64,000 nucleotides of DNA from Isoetes taiwanensis (GCA_021234155.1 JAJEKV010000051.1:10126105-10190104); one strand, 5' to 3'. Shown: positions 41,133-53,742, counted from the stretch's first letter. Notes: a model not told the origin generated them from the letters alone. A program made the numbers and translations.

Positions 41133-43976
41133 ATGACTTGGATTAGGAAATCTGATGAAGGAAGTGTCAAGGTATTGAACAGAGGAATTACAATAAGGGA
41201 ATCTTCTTCAGGGAAGAGCTCTCCAAATTCTCCCAATTCCCCCTCTGCTCCAGAAAAAGGGGAATGTTCTCATAAAATATCTGAATTTCCTGTTCAGAAT
41301 CTCTTCCCAGGTTGGGTTGAGCCCCAGATGGAAGGAACTGGTGAGCTTTTTAAGCAACAGCCAGTGTCCTTAAGCCAAGAGAAAAATGATGATCCTGGTG
41401 AGCTTCTCAAGCAACAGCCTGAATCCCCCAGACCCTCAAGCATTATTCTGGATGATCATCATGGCATGAAGGCTGTTGAGAGTGACTCTAATGAGGAAAT
41501 TCTTCCTACTAATGACCTTGTCATGTCATCCCCTTCACAACCTGGTGTTGAAGAGTTCTTTACTCCACAGACAACCAGGAGAAAGCATAAAAAACTGGTC
41601 CTCTTTAATTTAGATGGGCCTGCGTGCTGGAATCTAAGAGGTATTAAGGGTCCTTCGAAGAGAAAAAAGGCTCTCATTGCAATTCAGGAAATGAAGGCGG
41701 ATCTCATCTTGCTACAGGAACACAGACTCCCCTCTTTTGAATCTTCAAAATTGGGAGACTGGATTTGTCCAGATAGTGGTTCTATCTAGGCTGCAGCCAA
41801 TGGTACTAAGGGTGGAATTTGCACAATCTGGAAAGGTTTTTCTTCTTCTGGCTCATATGTATCCCCCTTGGGCAGATGGTCTGTTAGCTTTCTCAACATC
41901 AAAGGTCATCTGACTGGAATAATAAATGTTTATGCTTCAACAGAACCTCATGAAAGAGAAATGCAATGGAAGGAAATGAATTTGTGGATTGAGCAACAAA
42001 ATCATGTTCATAACTGGTTGCTAGGAGGAGATTTCAATAACACTCCCTTGTGGGATCAAAAGCTTGGAAAAAAAATCAATATGACCAAGAATGAGAGATG
42101 TGAATGGGATAAATTGGTTGGCAAATTTATCTACCATCCCCCCTCCTCATCAGCCACATATTCTTGGAGTAATAAGAGAAAGGGTCCAGAAAGAACATTC
42201 TGCCTGCTAGACAGATTCTATACCCTCTCAGTTGACTTGGACTTATGGGATCAGGTCCTCATTAAGTCAGACTGCAGTAATTCTATTTCTGACCATTTCC
42301 CTCAAGTCTTGGAGACACTTGATCTTTCTTCCCGGGCTACTCAAGTAAGCACCCCCTTCAAGTTCAATGTACAACTACTGCAAGTTCAGCAATTTTGTTC
42401 ACAATTGAAGGAGTACTATCTATCTCTCCCCAAGATTGGAAATAGCAGATCCATGACTGGGTTTGTGCAGAAATTGAAAACTCTGAAAGATTGGATTAAA
42501 AAGTGGGGGAAGGATTGGGCAAAAAAGAAGAAGAAACGGAAGAATGAAATTTATATTGAAATGAAAAAAGTAAGAGAATCTCTGTTTCTGGATAAAGACA
42601 ATCAGACCTTGCAGGACCTGGAGAATCAATTAGAGATTAAGGTCAAACATGTTGAGGAAATGGAAGCTCAATCTTTGGCTATCAGAAGTAAGTGTCAATA
42701 TATCAATTGTATGGACAAAAGCAGTTCCTCCTTCTTTTTCAGGGCTGCTAAGAGTCGGATCATTAATAATGGCATTATCTCAGTTCAAGATGAACAAGGG
42801 AAAAACATTCAAGGTCAACAAGAAATTCAAAGTTTTTTTGCTCACAGATATCAGGAGCTGTTTGATAAGCAGCCAACATCTCAAAGAGATATCGAGCAAT
42901 TTTTTAGCATGATTGACTTGGATTCTGACTCCTCATTAGTCAATAATGAGGCCCTTGTGGCTATTCCACAGAAAGAGGAGATTCTCCGTATCTTGAATTC
43001 GATGGCTTCTGGAAAAAGTCCAGGACCTGATGGCTTTCCCCCAGAATTCTTTAGAGAATTTTGGGATGTCATGCAGGATGATATTACAATTTTTGTGCAA
43101 GGAGCTTGGAAGGCAGATAGTTTGCATCTTGCAATCAATGCTGGTCTAATTGCATTGGTTCCTAAGGTGGACCAGCCTATGGCCTTTTCTGATTGGAGGC
43201 CGATCTCTTTGACCAACACCATTTACAAAGTCCTTGCAAAAATTTTAGCAAACAGGGTCAAACCTACTCTGGAAAGTCTCATTAGTCCCCTGCAGACTGC
43301 TTTCCTCCCTGGAAGGAGTATCCTTGACAATTTCATTGGAGCTTATGAAGGATTACATTGGAGTAATCTAACCAAGCAGAATTGCATGCTCCTGAAACTT
43401 GATTTTAAAATAGCATTTGATACTTTAAATTGGGATTTCTTGAGCAGGGCCATGGAGCTTCTGGGTTTTTCTCAACAGGTAATTAATCTGGTCCTTGCCT
43501 TCAACAAGGAGGCCAGATCTGCAGTCCTGGTCAATGGCTGCCCCTCCTCTTTTTTCCCTTGTAAGAGAGGAGTGAGGCAAGGGTGCCCTCTAGCCCCTTA
43601 CCTCTTCCTAATAGTTGCTGAGATGGTGACCAAGGTTACACTCAAACTTCAGCAGAATGGACAGATCAAGGGCCTCCAGATGCCAAATGAAGGTATGCCT
43701 CTATCTTTGATGCAATATGCTGATGATACCTTTATTTTTTTGGAGGATGATGGGAAAAGCATATTTGCCTTCCTGTCTGCCATGGAGATTTTTGGCAAAG
43801 CTTCAGGTGTTTTATTAAATAGAGCCAAATGTACTATCCTCCTGGACTCTACTGAAAATAAAATTGCTAATATAGCAATTTTGAAGAAAGGGATGGCCAC
43901 CAAGCTGTTGGGTTCTTCCTCTTGCACCAGACATGAGTCTTCATGGTCTTTGGTCTCCTATTACAAACATGATTAA
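41133..43976 (+). pseudogene. LINE A ORF2: endonuclease and reverse transcriptase (broken)
   Basis: The first frame, 41133-41789, contains a hydrophilic linker and the start of the endonuclease: CWNLRGIKGP and LILLQEHRLP (catalytic Glu). A TAG at 41787-41789 replaces a Trp seen in LINE B. The next frame (from 41868) has INVYAST, GGDFNNTP and SDHFP, completing the endonuclease. The reverse transcriptase follows with GKSPGPDGFPPEFF, WRPISLTNT, LKLDFKIAFDT (motif A), RGVRQGCPLAPYLF (motif B) and QYADDTFIF (motif C). The frame is lost near 43900, shortly before the foldback insertion. Confidence 0.85.
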
Positions 43977-44070
43977 AAGAAAATTCATGATGTATCCTGC
44001 CTCTCTTTCATTGGCAGGCAGGGTGGAAATTGCCAACATGGTAATTGCTAGCACACACATCTACTTCTCA

Positions 44071-44620
44071 CATTAGGGATTTTTTGAGATCATAAAAGGG
44101 CCTTCTAAGAATTGCTGACTAAGCTATATGAACTACCAATCAGAAAACAGAACTGGTAATCCAGTCAGCAAAACAGTTATAACTAACTCACTGGATCACA
44201 TTTTCTAGCATAAGTGTTGATAGAAAAGTCCAAATGAGCTCTTGTTTGGTGCAATAGATAGATCTCATTGAGATCTTTCCAACCTTAGGTGGTTTGCATA
44301 TCTTTTAGCCCCGTAGGATAGTAACAAATGGTAAAAACTATATTTTTTGGAGTTTTGACAATCATAAATGGTTAAAATATGTGCAAAGCACCTAAGATTG
44401 GAAAGATCTCAACGAGATCTATCTATTGCACTAAACGAGAGCCCATTTGGACTTTTCTATCAATAGTTATACTAGAAAATGTGATCCAGTGAGTTAGTTA
44501 TAACAGTTTTGCTGACTGGACCCGTCAGGCTCTGATTTCTGATTGGTAGTTCATTTATCTTCATTTGGCTTAGTTGGCATGTTTTGAAGGCCCTTTTTTA
44601 ATCTCAAAAAAACCCTAATG
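44071..44620. mobile_element. Foldback MITE, copy 1 (inside LINE A ORF2)
   Basis: 550 bp that is almost entirely one inverted repeat. The left arm starts CATTAGGGATTTTTTGAGAT and the right end is CAAAAAAACCCTAATG. Arms of about 240 bp include AACTACCAATCAGAAA, TAACTAACTCACTGGATCAC and GATCTATCTATTGCAC. A second copy with the same ends lies at 63034-63583. It interrupts LINE A between HIYFS and AIVADK, so it inserted after LINE A. No coding capacity. No clear target duplication, so the superfamily is unassigned. Confidence 0.85.
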
Positions 44621-45953
44621 ATCTGCAATTGTGGCTGACAAGGCAACTTATCAGGAAATTCAGACTGCCATTAGGAAATTTATATGGCAAGGGGATTATA
44701 AAGTTGCTTGGCAGAATCTCACCACACCAAAGGATTCTGGGGGCCTAGGATGCAAGGATCTTTTCAAACAGGCTCAGGCCCTAGCTGCAAAATTGATTTG
44801 GCGTGCTCTCTGTTCTCCTCATCATTCTCCTGCTATGGCCTTCATCAGGTACTGGATTCAGCAAACCAAACCTGTGGGAAGCAATTCAATCCAACGTCAG
44901 CTCCCAGACTCGGCCTTCTATCAGTTAACAGCTGGTCCCCATACATCTTCTATCATGAGACGGCTTTTGGAGGCCTGGAATGAAGTCTCCCATTGTTTTC
45001 ATGCGGATAATCTTCACAAGGTTAGTTCCAATTTCCATTTCTTTTGGCATCACAATTTACTTCCTGCAGAGGCAGGATGTTTGGCTCTCAAACATCCGAG
45101 AAAATACAAAGAATGGAGTGATGCAGGTCTCAAAACCACTGCTGATCTTAGATGTAATGGTAATTGGCTTACCTGGCAAGAGCTGGTAGCAAGAATCAGT
45201 GACACACAGGTGAACAAAAAGATTTTCTCTATCATTTCTCGTTCCCTGAGCAATTGGGAAGATTCAGTGGCTCCTATTTCATGGAGTTGTGAAGGAAGAA
45301 AGAGCTATAGTGTGTCCAGGATTTACAAAATGATCATTCAACCTTCTGATCTTAAGGTCACCACAAAATGGGGCTGCACTCAGCAAGAGGCAGTTAAAAT
45401 AATCACTGATGGATGGCAGGCACATTGTGCAAAAAAGATACTTTTATTTAGATGGCTACTGTTGAATCAGAGTTTATCCACTAATGACAGAATAGCAAAA
45501 TATAAGGCTGCTCATTCCAACATTTGCCCTTTGGGCTGCCAGCTTCCAGAATCCAATTTGCATTTCTTTCAGTGCCCTCGACTTCTGCCTTTTTGGTTCT
45601 GGGCAAGAAATCTCTGTATGTCCACTCCTGGTTCCTCTTCACAGGAATTTTTTGACTTTCTAAATTTCCCAAGTGCCTTCTGTGGTACTTTGAGAACTCT
45701 GGCCCTCTGGTCCATTTGGAAGCACAGAAACAGGATCGTTCATGATCACAAAACATTTAATCTCAATTGGATCAAAGCCTGCTTTCAGTCCCTGCTGGTT
45801 GAGACTGCCATAGCTCATAGAAGATGCAAGGGCTTAGCATATGACAGAAATTGGGATTCTTTAGGGAATTACCATGGTTTTTATGCTTTTTTCAAACTCA
45901 CTATCTCTGATGCTGATGTTGACATTGACAGATTTTGTGACCGAGCATTATGA
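44621..45953 (+). pseudogene. LINE A ORF2 C-terminal region
   Basis: Continues ORF2 after the foldback element. IRKFIWQGDYKVAWQNL and SGGLGCKDLF align with LINE B (IRNFIWNGSHLVNWNSI, SGGLGCKNLH). The zinc-binding reverse-transcriptase-associated region follows (CPLGCQLPESNLHFFQCP, ALWSIWKHRNRIVHDH) and ends DRFCDRAL. The stretch itself is open for 440 codons. Confidence 0.8.
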
Positions 45954-46281
45954 TATGGTTATCCCCCCCTCTCGAGGAAGATATGATCCGAAACCGGCCT
46001 TCGAACAGTGGATAAGGGGGGCAATCAAAGCCAAGATGATTACCTTGAAGCAGCACATTTTGGCCCAGATAACTTTGGGAGTCATTCTGGATGATGAAGA
46101 TCTTTGGTGGTGGAATGATCTGAAGATTTACTTTGCTGCAAAATGGGAGGAGCACTTTGACATCACTTCGGAAATCATGCTGCAGTTCATGGTCCACACC
46201 CCTCTGGATCTTGATGAGCTTGAGACAGTATTCCATATTGTCCAGGTCAATCCATTGGCGTTTGCTTTGGGCTATGAATAG
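45934..46281 (+). CDS. Extra ORF after ORF2 in LINE A
   Basis: Overlaps the ORF2 end in another frame and encodes about 115 residues: HYDMVIPPSRGRYDPKP, then helical stretches ending NPLAFALGYE. No domain is recognised. LINE B also has additional ORFs after ORF2, but the two do not obviously align. It may be a degenerate third ORF or chance. Confidence 0.3.
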   Translation, partial: FVTEHYDMVIPPSRGRYDPKPAFEQWIRGAIKAKMITLKQHILAQITLGVILDDEDLWWWNDLKIYFAAKWEEHFDITSEIMLQFMVHTPLDLDELETVFHIVQVNPLAFALGYE

Positions 46282-46510
46282 AGAATTAGAGTTCTGTTTC
46301 TCGTCTTGAACTATTACAGACATCTGATAATCTTTTTTGATCAGCTGGTACAGCTAATTTTGTATATCTAGCTGTGCTATGCCTTTCTTCAGTCCCTTCT
46401 TAGGGATAAGTAAGCATTGCAAAGGTTCTTCCTTTTGCAATTGCTGTATATATTCATGTAACTTCTTTTGCATGTAATATCAAATCTGCCTTAACCTCAA
46501 AAAAAAAAAA

Positions 46511-46527
46511 AAGTTTGAAACAATATC
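46511..46527 (+). repeat. Target-site duplication of LINE A, right
   Basis: AAGTTTGAAACAATATC, identical to 39474-39490, directly after the poly(A) tail. Confidence 0.9.
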
Positions 46528-46772
46528 TCCAAGTATCTCAATATAGTATCATAACTTTCAGTTTAAGGGGAGAAAATGATTTCCAGTTCTGCAATCTCTG
46601 AGCAGAGAAACATTCTTCGAAATTGAGGTCCTCTAATTCCTGCAAAAGCAAACAAAAATACTAAACATGATCCTCAAAGCTGAATCATGGAAGTCATGAA
46701 AGAGATCTCTACTATTGGACAGAAGTGGGGATGTGGAGGGCAACTTGGAGGTCTGCATTGTAGGAAAAGAGA

Positions 46773-47289
46773 TTAATTATGGCTGGTAAGGTTTTTTTCA
46801 AACCACTCATTATAGTATTTGTAGAAATCTGCTGTAGATCCATGAGTGTATCTGTTTTTGCCACAGTCATTCTGTATGAGAAGTGTACTCAAACTTTCTT
46901 TTCCCATAAGCAGCAATAGAGTACCATACAAATCTGTGAGAAGCTTGTGACTGTAATATAATTCCATGTACTTAGCCAACTACCTTTCTGACATGCTGAA
47001 ATGAGTGTTGAACAGGAATTCAAACATAAGGTGCATCTGCATGAATTCTCTCGTGTAAATCTCTGCCCATAATGCTTCCCTTTTTCTTGAGCTCTCAACT
47101 TCCTGAATGAAATCATCTGTCATATCACACAACTCTTTCAAGGTTAACTTTTTTCCAACTGGCTGACTCTGATGCAAAGAGATTTCATAGCTGTCAATAT
47201 CTGTGTCCAATTTTGTTGTACCTTTCTCTTTAAGAAACATCAGATATTCTGTCACAATCAGAAAATGGAGCATTAGAATCAATAACACT
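46773..47289 (-). pseudogene. Extra ORFs after ORF2 in LINE B
   Basis: Two adjoining minus frames, 47288-46980 and 46979-46773, read through as one stretch separated by a single stop (HFSMSER, then MAKYMELYYSHK). They encode a helical protein with KKLTLKELCDMTDDFIQEVE and ADFYKYYNEWFEKN. No known domain. It occupies the position of the extra ORF in LINE A. Confidence 0.35.
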
Positions 47290-47402
47290 TAATTGAGAGA
47301 CAAATAAATCAAACTGGCCCCTGTATAGCCCAATTGAATTCCAACTGGTGTTGTATTTGTCTCCAAATTTCCTTTTGTGACAAGTAGCAATAGTTTCAAT
47401 GT

Positions 47403-49922
47403 CTAACTGGAAGTGCATTTTAATCCAGAAAATAGATAAAGATTTAGAAGCATAAAGGATTCTATTTCTAGATTTCCAGATATTCCATAAGGCAGTATGA
47501 ACAAGAGTATTAGCCAGAATGTCATCTTTTGCAGAAAATCTATAAGATTATCGATATTCCTGTTTTTGAGATGTGTACCAAGCTTGTGCAAGAACCATAT
47601 CCAGAATGGTCTCAATTTGGGACAGAGGAAAATATTTTCCAAAGTCTCATCCTGAAGGCAGCCAGAGTGACAAACAGAGGAAACAATACATCTATGGGAT
47701 AGAGAGACCAAATTCGTGAGGCTTTTGTGAGCTATCAACCAAATGAAGAAACAAATCTTTGGAGTGCAGTAAGAATTCCAAATATTTCTAAAAACAGAGA
47801 GGGCCTGATCTTGGCTCAAATTCCATTTCTGAATAGCTTTTACTGGAGTATCAACCATATTTATCAAGTTGTAAATATCCTTAACCTTGTAAACAAGCTT
47901 ACCATTTATAGAACATCCTATAGATTTATTGAAATCATTGAAATTGTTAAATGGAGCCAAAATAGGTTTGAAATGAGCATAAATCTTCTTATCACTGGAG
48001 GAACCTTTAAGAACAGATTTCAAAGCAGTCCAGGATATGAAAGAATTGTTATTCTTGTAAAGATCTCTGACAGTAGTAATTCCTATGCTGGCCCATTTAC
48101 TATAGATTTTAGGATGCTTTATGGCCATGACTTTAGAATTTTGATCAGAAAAAATAGGAGACCAAAATAAATTAGTGCTCATAGTAGCATCAGTAAAATT
48201 ATTTCTCTGAAGCACAGGGTGTATTTTATTCCATGCCATGATTAAATTCCTCATCAGAGGGGAGGTATTTGGAGCAGGATGTAAATCAACAAAAGCAGAT
48301 TCTGGAAGAGAATGTTTGATAGATGGATGCCCTGAAGGATAAGAAATATTAAGCCAGTGAGCTATAAGCTGAGAGGCAGGAGAGTTATTTCCCATAATTG
48401 TTCTCCAAATATATTTGCCTGCTAAAGAACAAGCCTGCAAATGTAGATTTTTGCACCCTAGACCTCCAGATTTCTTAGGTCTTGCAATTGAGTTCCAGTT
48501 TACAAGATGAGATCCATTCCAAATGAAGTTTCGAATAATTTTCTCCAGCTCAGAATATATGGATTTAGGAGCAACAAGGGCAGAGGAGAAATAAACATGA
48601 GAAGAAGCAATCACAGAATTTGCAATGATTGTCCTACCTGCAAAGGATAGACAGTTCCTGTAATTATTCAATTTCTTTTTTATTCTTTGAAGAATTGGAT
48701 CCCAAAGACCTCTCAAACTAGGATTAAGAGAGAGAGGCATACCCAGTAAATTTGAAGCTTGATTGCAACTGAGACCTGAAATACCACAGATAGAAGAATG
48801 ATCCACATCCCCAATGATCTTGCTTTTTTCAAGATTTAAGTGAACCCCCGAGACAGCAGAGAAATCTTTAATAAGATCTAAAAATCTGTTGACATTGCTA
48901 GGATTGGAATCTAGGAAAACAAACGTGTCATCAGCATATTGAGAGATTGTAAGCATATCTAAGTTGTTTGGAAGTTTGAGGCCAGATAAAGCACCAGAAT
49001 TCTGCATGCTAACAAGACATCTAATAAGCATCTCAGCAACAATGAGGAAGAGATATGGAGCTAAAGGACAGCCTTGCCTTACACCTTTTGCCAAGGGGTT
49101 GAAATTTGAGGGAGATCCATTTATCAGAACTGCTGAATTGGACATAGAATTCAATCCCTGGATGAGAGAGATGAGCTTGGATTGGAATTCCATTTCTTTT
49201 AAAGCAATTTCAATGAAGTTCCAGTCTACAGTATCAAAGGCTCTTTTAAAGTCTAATTTCAAAAGGATGCAAGATTGGTTCGATATCCTATTCCAATGCA
49301 GGCCTTCCATTGCACTAATGTAGTTGTCTAAGATAAACCTGTTTGGAAGAAAGGCTGATTGATTGACACTGATATTCTTCTGAAGATAAGCTTGAATTCT
49401 GTTGGCAATTATTTTAGCACATAGCTTATATGAAGAGTTTGTCAGAGAGATAGGCCTCCATTCAGCAAATGAGATTGGATTTTCTACTTTTGGCACCAAG
49501 GTAATAAATCCTGCAGAGATAGAGGAGTGCAAATGATTTGAAGTCCAGAAGCCATGCACAAGACCAATAATGTCAGATTTCATAATATCCCAGACTTGGA
49601 CATAAAATTCAGGAGGAAATCCATCAGGGCCAGGTGATTTATCTTTAGAGAAGCTTATCAGAGTTTTAAAAATTTCTTCTTCAGTGGGAGTAGCAATCAA
49701 AGATATGTCCATACAATCAATAGGATTTGGCAAGACTGCATCTAAAGTAGCCATAAATCTGTCTTTAGCCGAAATTTCATGAGCAGTGAGATCATTTTTC
49801 TTGAAAAGAGAAGAATAGCTGTTATAGAAGAAATTTTTAATGTCAGAGCTCGAGCTAAGAATGGAGCCAGAACCATTGTTTACCTGGTTTATGGAATTCT
49901 TCAGAAGCCTATTTTTGGCCAC
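47403..49922 (-). pseudogene. LINE B reverse transcriptase and C-terminal region
   Basis: 839-codon open frame: KSPGPDGFPPEFY, WRPISLTNSSYKL, LKLDFKRAFDTVDW (motif A), KGVRQGCPLAPYLFLI (motif B) and QYADDTFVFLDS (motif C). The connection SGGLGCKNLH and the Cys-rich CIVSSVCHSGCLQDE region follow. The last 35 codons are frameshifted. A continuation at 47418-47230 (FQLDIETIATCHKRK, SWNSIGLYRG) aligns with LINE A (FQSLLVETAIAHRRC, NWDSLGNYHG). Enzymatically it would perform target-primed reverse transcription. The intact polymerase frame here contrasts with the broken upstream parts. Confidence 0.85.
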
Positions 49923-50078
49923 TCTAAAAAAAAAATTGGAACTACCATAGTCTATTTCACTATTGTACTTGATTTTGCATTTAATTGCAGAAAATTTGGC
50001 TTCTCTCTCCTCAATGCTTTTTAAAAGCCTCTCAATTAATTCTTCACCAACATGAAGGTTGTAATTATAAGGATCAAT

Positions 50079-51053
50079 CTAAAGCAGAGATCTGACTTCT
50101 TTCATTTTATTCAAAAGGATTTCTTTTTCCTGAACCTTAGCCTTGTGTTTATTTTTGGCCCAATTCTTGATCCAATCTTTGGCTTTTTTTATCTTGAAGT
50201 AGAAATGTTTCATTGAGGAATTTGGCAACATGGGATCAATAGTTTGATAGAATTCAGCAAACTCCTGTTGGAAAGATCTATTCTGAAGTAGAGAACAATT
50301 TAATTTGAAGGGAATATTTCCATCTCTGGGGGTACTTAGCAAGTGCTTAGTATTAAGAAATTGTGGTTGGTGATCAGAGATAGATGTACCTTCATCACTT
50401 GTAACAAAGCAATTGTCCTAGAAATCAGAATTTGGATTAGAAACATAGAATCTATCCAAAGCACAGTAAACTCTATCTTGATGCTTCTGCTTATTGGACC
50501 AAGTGTAAATAGAAGTGGAAGATGGAATATGAATGAGGGAAGAGTCAGCTATGAAATTATCCCAATTCCTTCTTTCAATAATGGACATGTTAATTTTGTT
50601 TCCAAGTTTCATGTCCCAAGCTGGAGTATTATTAAAATCTCCAACCAATATCCAGTCAACAGATGAGTTGCTTATGATCTAAGAGTTAATATCAGGTCAA
50701 AGCTTTTCCCTTTCTTTTGGACAAGTGGAGGCATATACATTTATGACCCCAAAGGTAGAGTTATCAACAGAGAAAGTTACAGCTTGCCACATTTTAGATA
50801 TGCTGTTGCAGAAGGAGATGTGATGGAGATTTTTCCAAATGATGCACATTCCCCCCCGAGTGCCATTTGCTTCCATCCATATTGAAGAAGCCCCAGGGTA
50901 GATCCAGTCTCCCAAGTTGGAAGCCTCAAATTTAGGGAGCTTCAGCTCCTGAAGCAAGACAATATCTGCATTATATTGTCTAATTTGAGAGATGGCTATC
51001 CTTCTCTTGAGAGGCCCCTTAATTCCTCTCAAATTCCAACTGATTATCTTCAT
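50079..51053 (-). pseudogene. LINE B ORF2 endonuclease region (broken)
   Basis: The ORF2 start MKIISWNLRGIKGP is at 51053, followed by IVLLQELKLPKFE, DWIYPGASSIW and FGVINVYAST. Stops then divide it, with VGDFNNTPAWDMKLG at 50648 and SDHQPQF near 50370. All endonuclease motifs (N, E, D-N, S-D-H) are recognisable, but at least three stops interrupt the reading frame. Confidence 0.8.
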
Positions 51054-51091
51054 TATATAATATGAAAAATAATCAGATAGAGAGAGGAGAT

Positions 51092-53569
51092 TTATCTAAA
51101 TCTCCCTGCTTTTTTACCAACCCTCTTAGTCCCTTGTTTAATTTTTTTGCTTCTTGTATTATTTGCAGGAGTATTAGAATCTTTCAAGACTGGCGAAGCT
51201 TTAGATAGAGGTTTAGCTATAAGAAAAGTATCCCTTAACAACTCATCATCTCCCCATTTATTTTTTCCCAAGTTTTCTTTATTATTATTTTTATTTTTGT
51301 CAAGCTCATCTTCACTGTCATAAATACCCCCCGGGATGAACTCAAACATTTTGTTTATTGAGTTATCAAACAAGCATTTTTTAGAGCTATTCTGGAAAGG
51401 TACTTGCTAGGAAAGTTGAGCATCTTTCTCTATATCTTGAGAGTTGATGATGATCTCTGGGCTGTGACTTTGTGGAGTTTCCTGATTGATATGAGAATTC
51501 TGTCGATCAGGTGTGTCCAGAACTACTTCTATTTCTGTCATTCTATCCATACTTTCTGTAACTTGATCTTGAGCAGCTTGATCTTGAGCAGCTTGTATGT
51601 TTTGACCTGAATTCATGCACATTATACCTTCTTGTAGAATAGCCATTTGCTTCTCAATATCAGTAGAGATGGATTGGCAGCCATAATTCTCAGGAGAAAG
51701 GTTTTTTTCCAAATCAATAAGGGGTTCAAGTTGGACTGAGAGGTTTGAGTGAGAAGGTTGGGATAATAGGTCAACTTGTGTAATGGCTGAGGGATAAGCA
51801 GTAGGTTCAATCAACTTCTCTTGATTTTTAGGATTCAACAATTGATTAGAATCATGGTTAGTATTCAAATTTGCAAGTACCTGAAATTGATTGTAGCAGA
51901 GGACCTTGTTTTCCATGTCAGATTGCTTTGGTTTAGCAATCTCCAATATATCCTGATTATTGTTTGTGTCCCTGTCATAAACTGTAACTGAAGTTGATGG
52001 ATTTGAATTCTCTGCCTTTGATGTACTATTCTCAATCTGAGAGATTGAGTTCTTCTTTTCTTTTATGACCAAAGTGGCCATGTTTTTGGAGTTTGAGGTA
52101 TGGCTTTATCTAATTAATGAATCTCCCTTACTGCCTTCTCTGAGATTCATTGAGACTGACAATCTAGAATTATTCAAGTTTTTAGCATCCTGAATAATTC
52201 TGTCAAGAGTGGAGTGCAGATCCTCAGTTGATCTTGCAGCTTGATCCATGGGAGCTTTACCTTTATGATTGAATTCTCCATATTTTTGCATGACTTTTAT
52301 TCCAATAGCATTTTTATTTGCTCCTGTTAAGGTGCTTCTGCTTGAAGTCGAGTCAGAAATGACAATGCCCTGATTATTCTTTTGCTTTTCTTTTTCAAAT
52401 CTGTTTTTTTGAATTCTCCTTTGAGAACCATTTACCTTTTTCCAAGCAAATGCATGGTTATTGATTGGAACTTCCATCATATTTGGCCCCTGTAAGTCTT
52501 GTGAATTGGTATGTTTATGTGCCATAGTTTCTGTTGAAGTCTTGATCATATCTGCCTCATTTGATTCCTTTGAGGGAATTGTATTCACTGTGACATCTGC
52601 TTGCTTTTTGAAAGTTGTCTTACAATTGTCATACCAGAAGTGCCTATTATTACATATTTGGCAATGAGGAGGCAAACCTGACCATCTTAGTGATAGAACT
52701 GATTTTTGACCAAAAGCATCAGAAAAAGGAATAATAGTAGGAACATGTTTGGATAGATCAATTTGAATGAAGGCTCGAGGAGATCTCAATATTCTGTTGA
52801 AATGTAAGTACCAATGGAGTTGAATAAGATTCTGAAACAGTCTTCATTCCAATATATTGGATTTAGACCATGTAGAGTAGTTGAGGCAATGCACAAAGAC
52901 TCAAAAGAGGTTGTATCTAGCCTGGGGTGCCATTTGAGAAAGGATATTTGAAAACTTTCAAAAGCCAGAGGTCCACGGTTCAGTAAGAAGTTTGCTGTTC
53001 TAGAGTTTTCGCATTCAATCATAATAAATGGTGGCTTTAATGAGAATGCCTTTTTGCAAGTTTTGGCAGAAGGTCCATAATTTCCCAAGATTGATTCCAC
53101 ATTTGTTAACTTTGACAAGAACAGCTGTGTCTTTTAGAGTGGACATTTTAGCATGAACAGAGGGAAGATTTAAAGAAATACCATGGTACAGAGCTTGTTT
53201 GTTCCCCTCAGCAGTTCGGGCCTCCAATAAAGCATCATCCAAGGCTTTGTCACTGAAGACGTCCCTCACAGGCTTCGGAACTCCATATGGCAAGGGAATT
53301 TGAGTAGAAGGATGCAGAAATGGCAGTCGACCATAAAGATCAGGATCCTTGGACAGATTATCCCAGACTTGAACCTTGTGAGTTCTAAGATGCATGATCT
53401 GATCATCAGAGAGAAGGTTAGAGAAATCTCCAAAAATCAGACAATTTTTTGGGTTTTCTTGAAAAAGTCTTAATTGATGAAGCAAAATCAGTCGCTTAGA
53501 GTCTTTTAGTTGAGCAAAACCGTGAAGAAAGGCAAGGAATTTAGGGTTAAAAGTGGTTTTAGTTTCCAT
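51092..53569 (-). pseudogene. LINE B ORF1 (gag-like, CCHC knuckle, fragmented)
   Basis: Starts at ATG 53569 (METKTTFNPKFLAFLHG). Frames 53569-53015, 53118-52786, 52789-52106, 52081-51407 and 51373-51092 together form the ORF1 protein. The knuckle CQICNNRHFWYDNC (C-x2-C-x4-H-x4-C with the H at the expected position) lies near 52650. The C-terminal part is long, polar and Asn/Gln/Ser-rich. Four frame breaks make it non-functional. Confidence 0.75.
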
Positions 53570-53742
53570 AGAAAAAGCTCAGGAGTTTTGAACAGAGGCA
53601 CGTGAGAAGAAAGAAAAAGGGGTGGGAAAAATAATTCAAGAAAATGGAGAAAAGAAACGGAAGGGGGGAGCTTAATGGATCTAAATCAATTCTATCACTA
53701 AGAAATCAATGCAGCCGTCTTCATTGCCCCTGATCTGCATCA

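Larger units (their letters stand above)
39491..46510 (+). mobile_element. L1-like LINE A, full-length, inserted in LINE B
   Basis: 7020 bp with a perfect 17-bp target duplication and a short poly(A) tail (CCTTAACCTC then A's). In order: a 5' region with a relic short ORF, ORF1 with a CCHC zinc knuckle, ORF2 with apurinic-like endonuclease, reverse transcriptase and C-terminal region, then an extra ORF and 3' UTR. A foldback element (44071-44620) interrupts ORF2. A stop in the endonuclease (TAG where LINE B has TGG) and a frameshift before the zinc knuckle show that it is inactive. Confidence 0.9.
46528..53620 (-). mobile_element. L1-like LINE B (body), split by LINE A
   Basis: Minus-strand element running from about 53.6 kb down to 46528, with its tail displaced to 39313-39490 by LINE A. 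It carries ORF1 in several frames, then ORF2 with endonuclease, reverse transcriptase and C-terminal region, and a long 3' region with further ORFs. It is related to LINE A but more decayed, as expected for the older element. The 5' end was not pinned by a target duplication. Confidence 0.8.
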
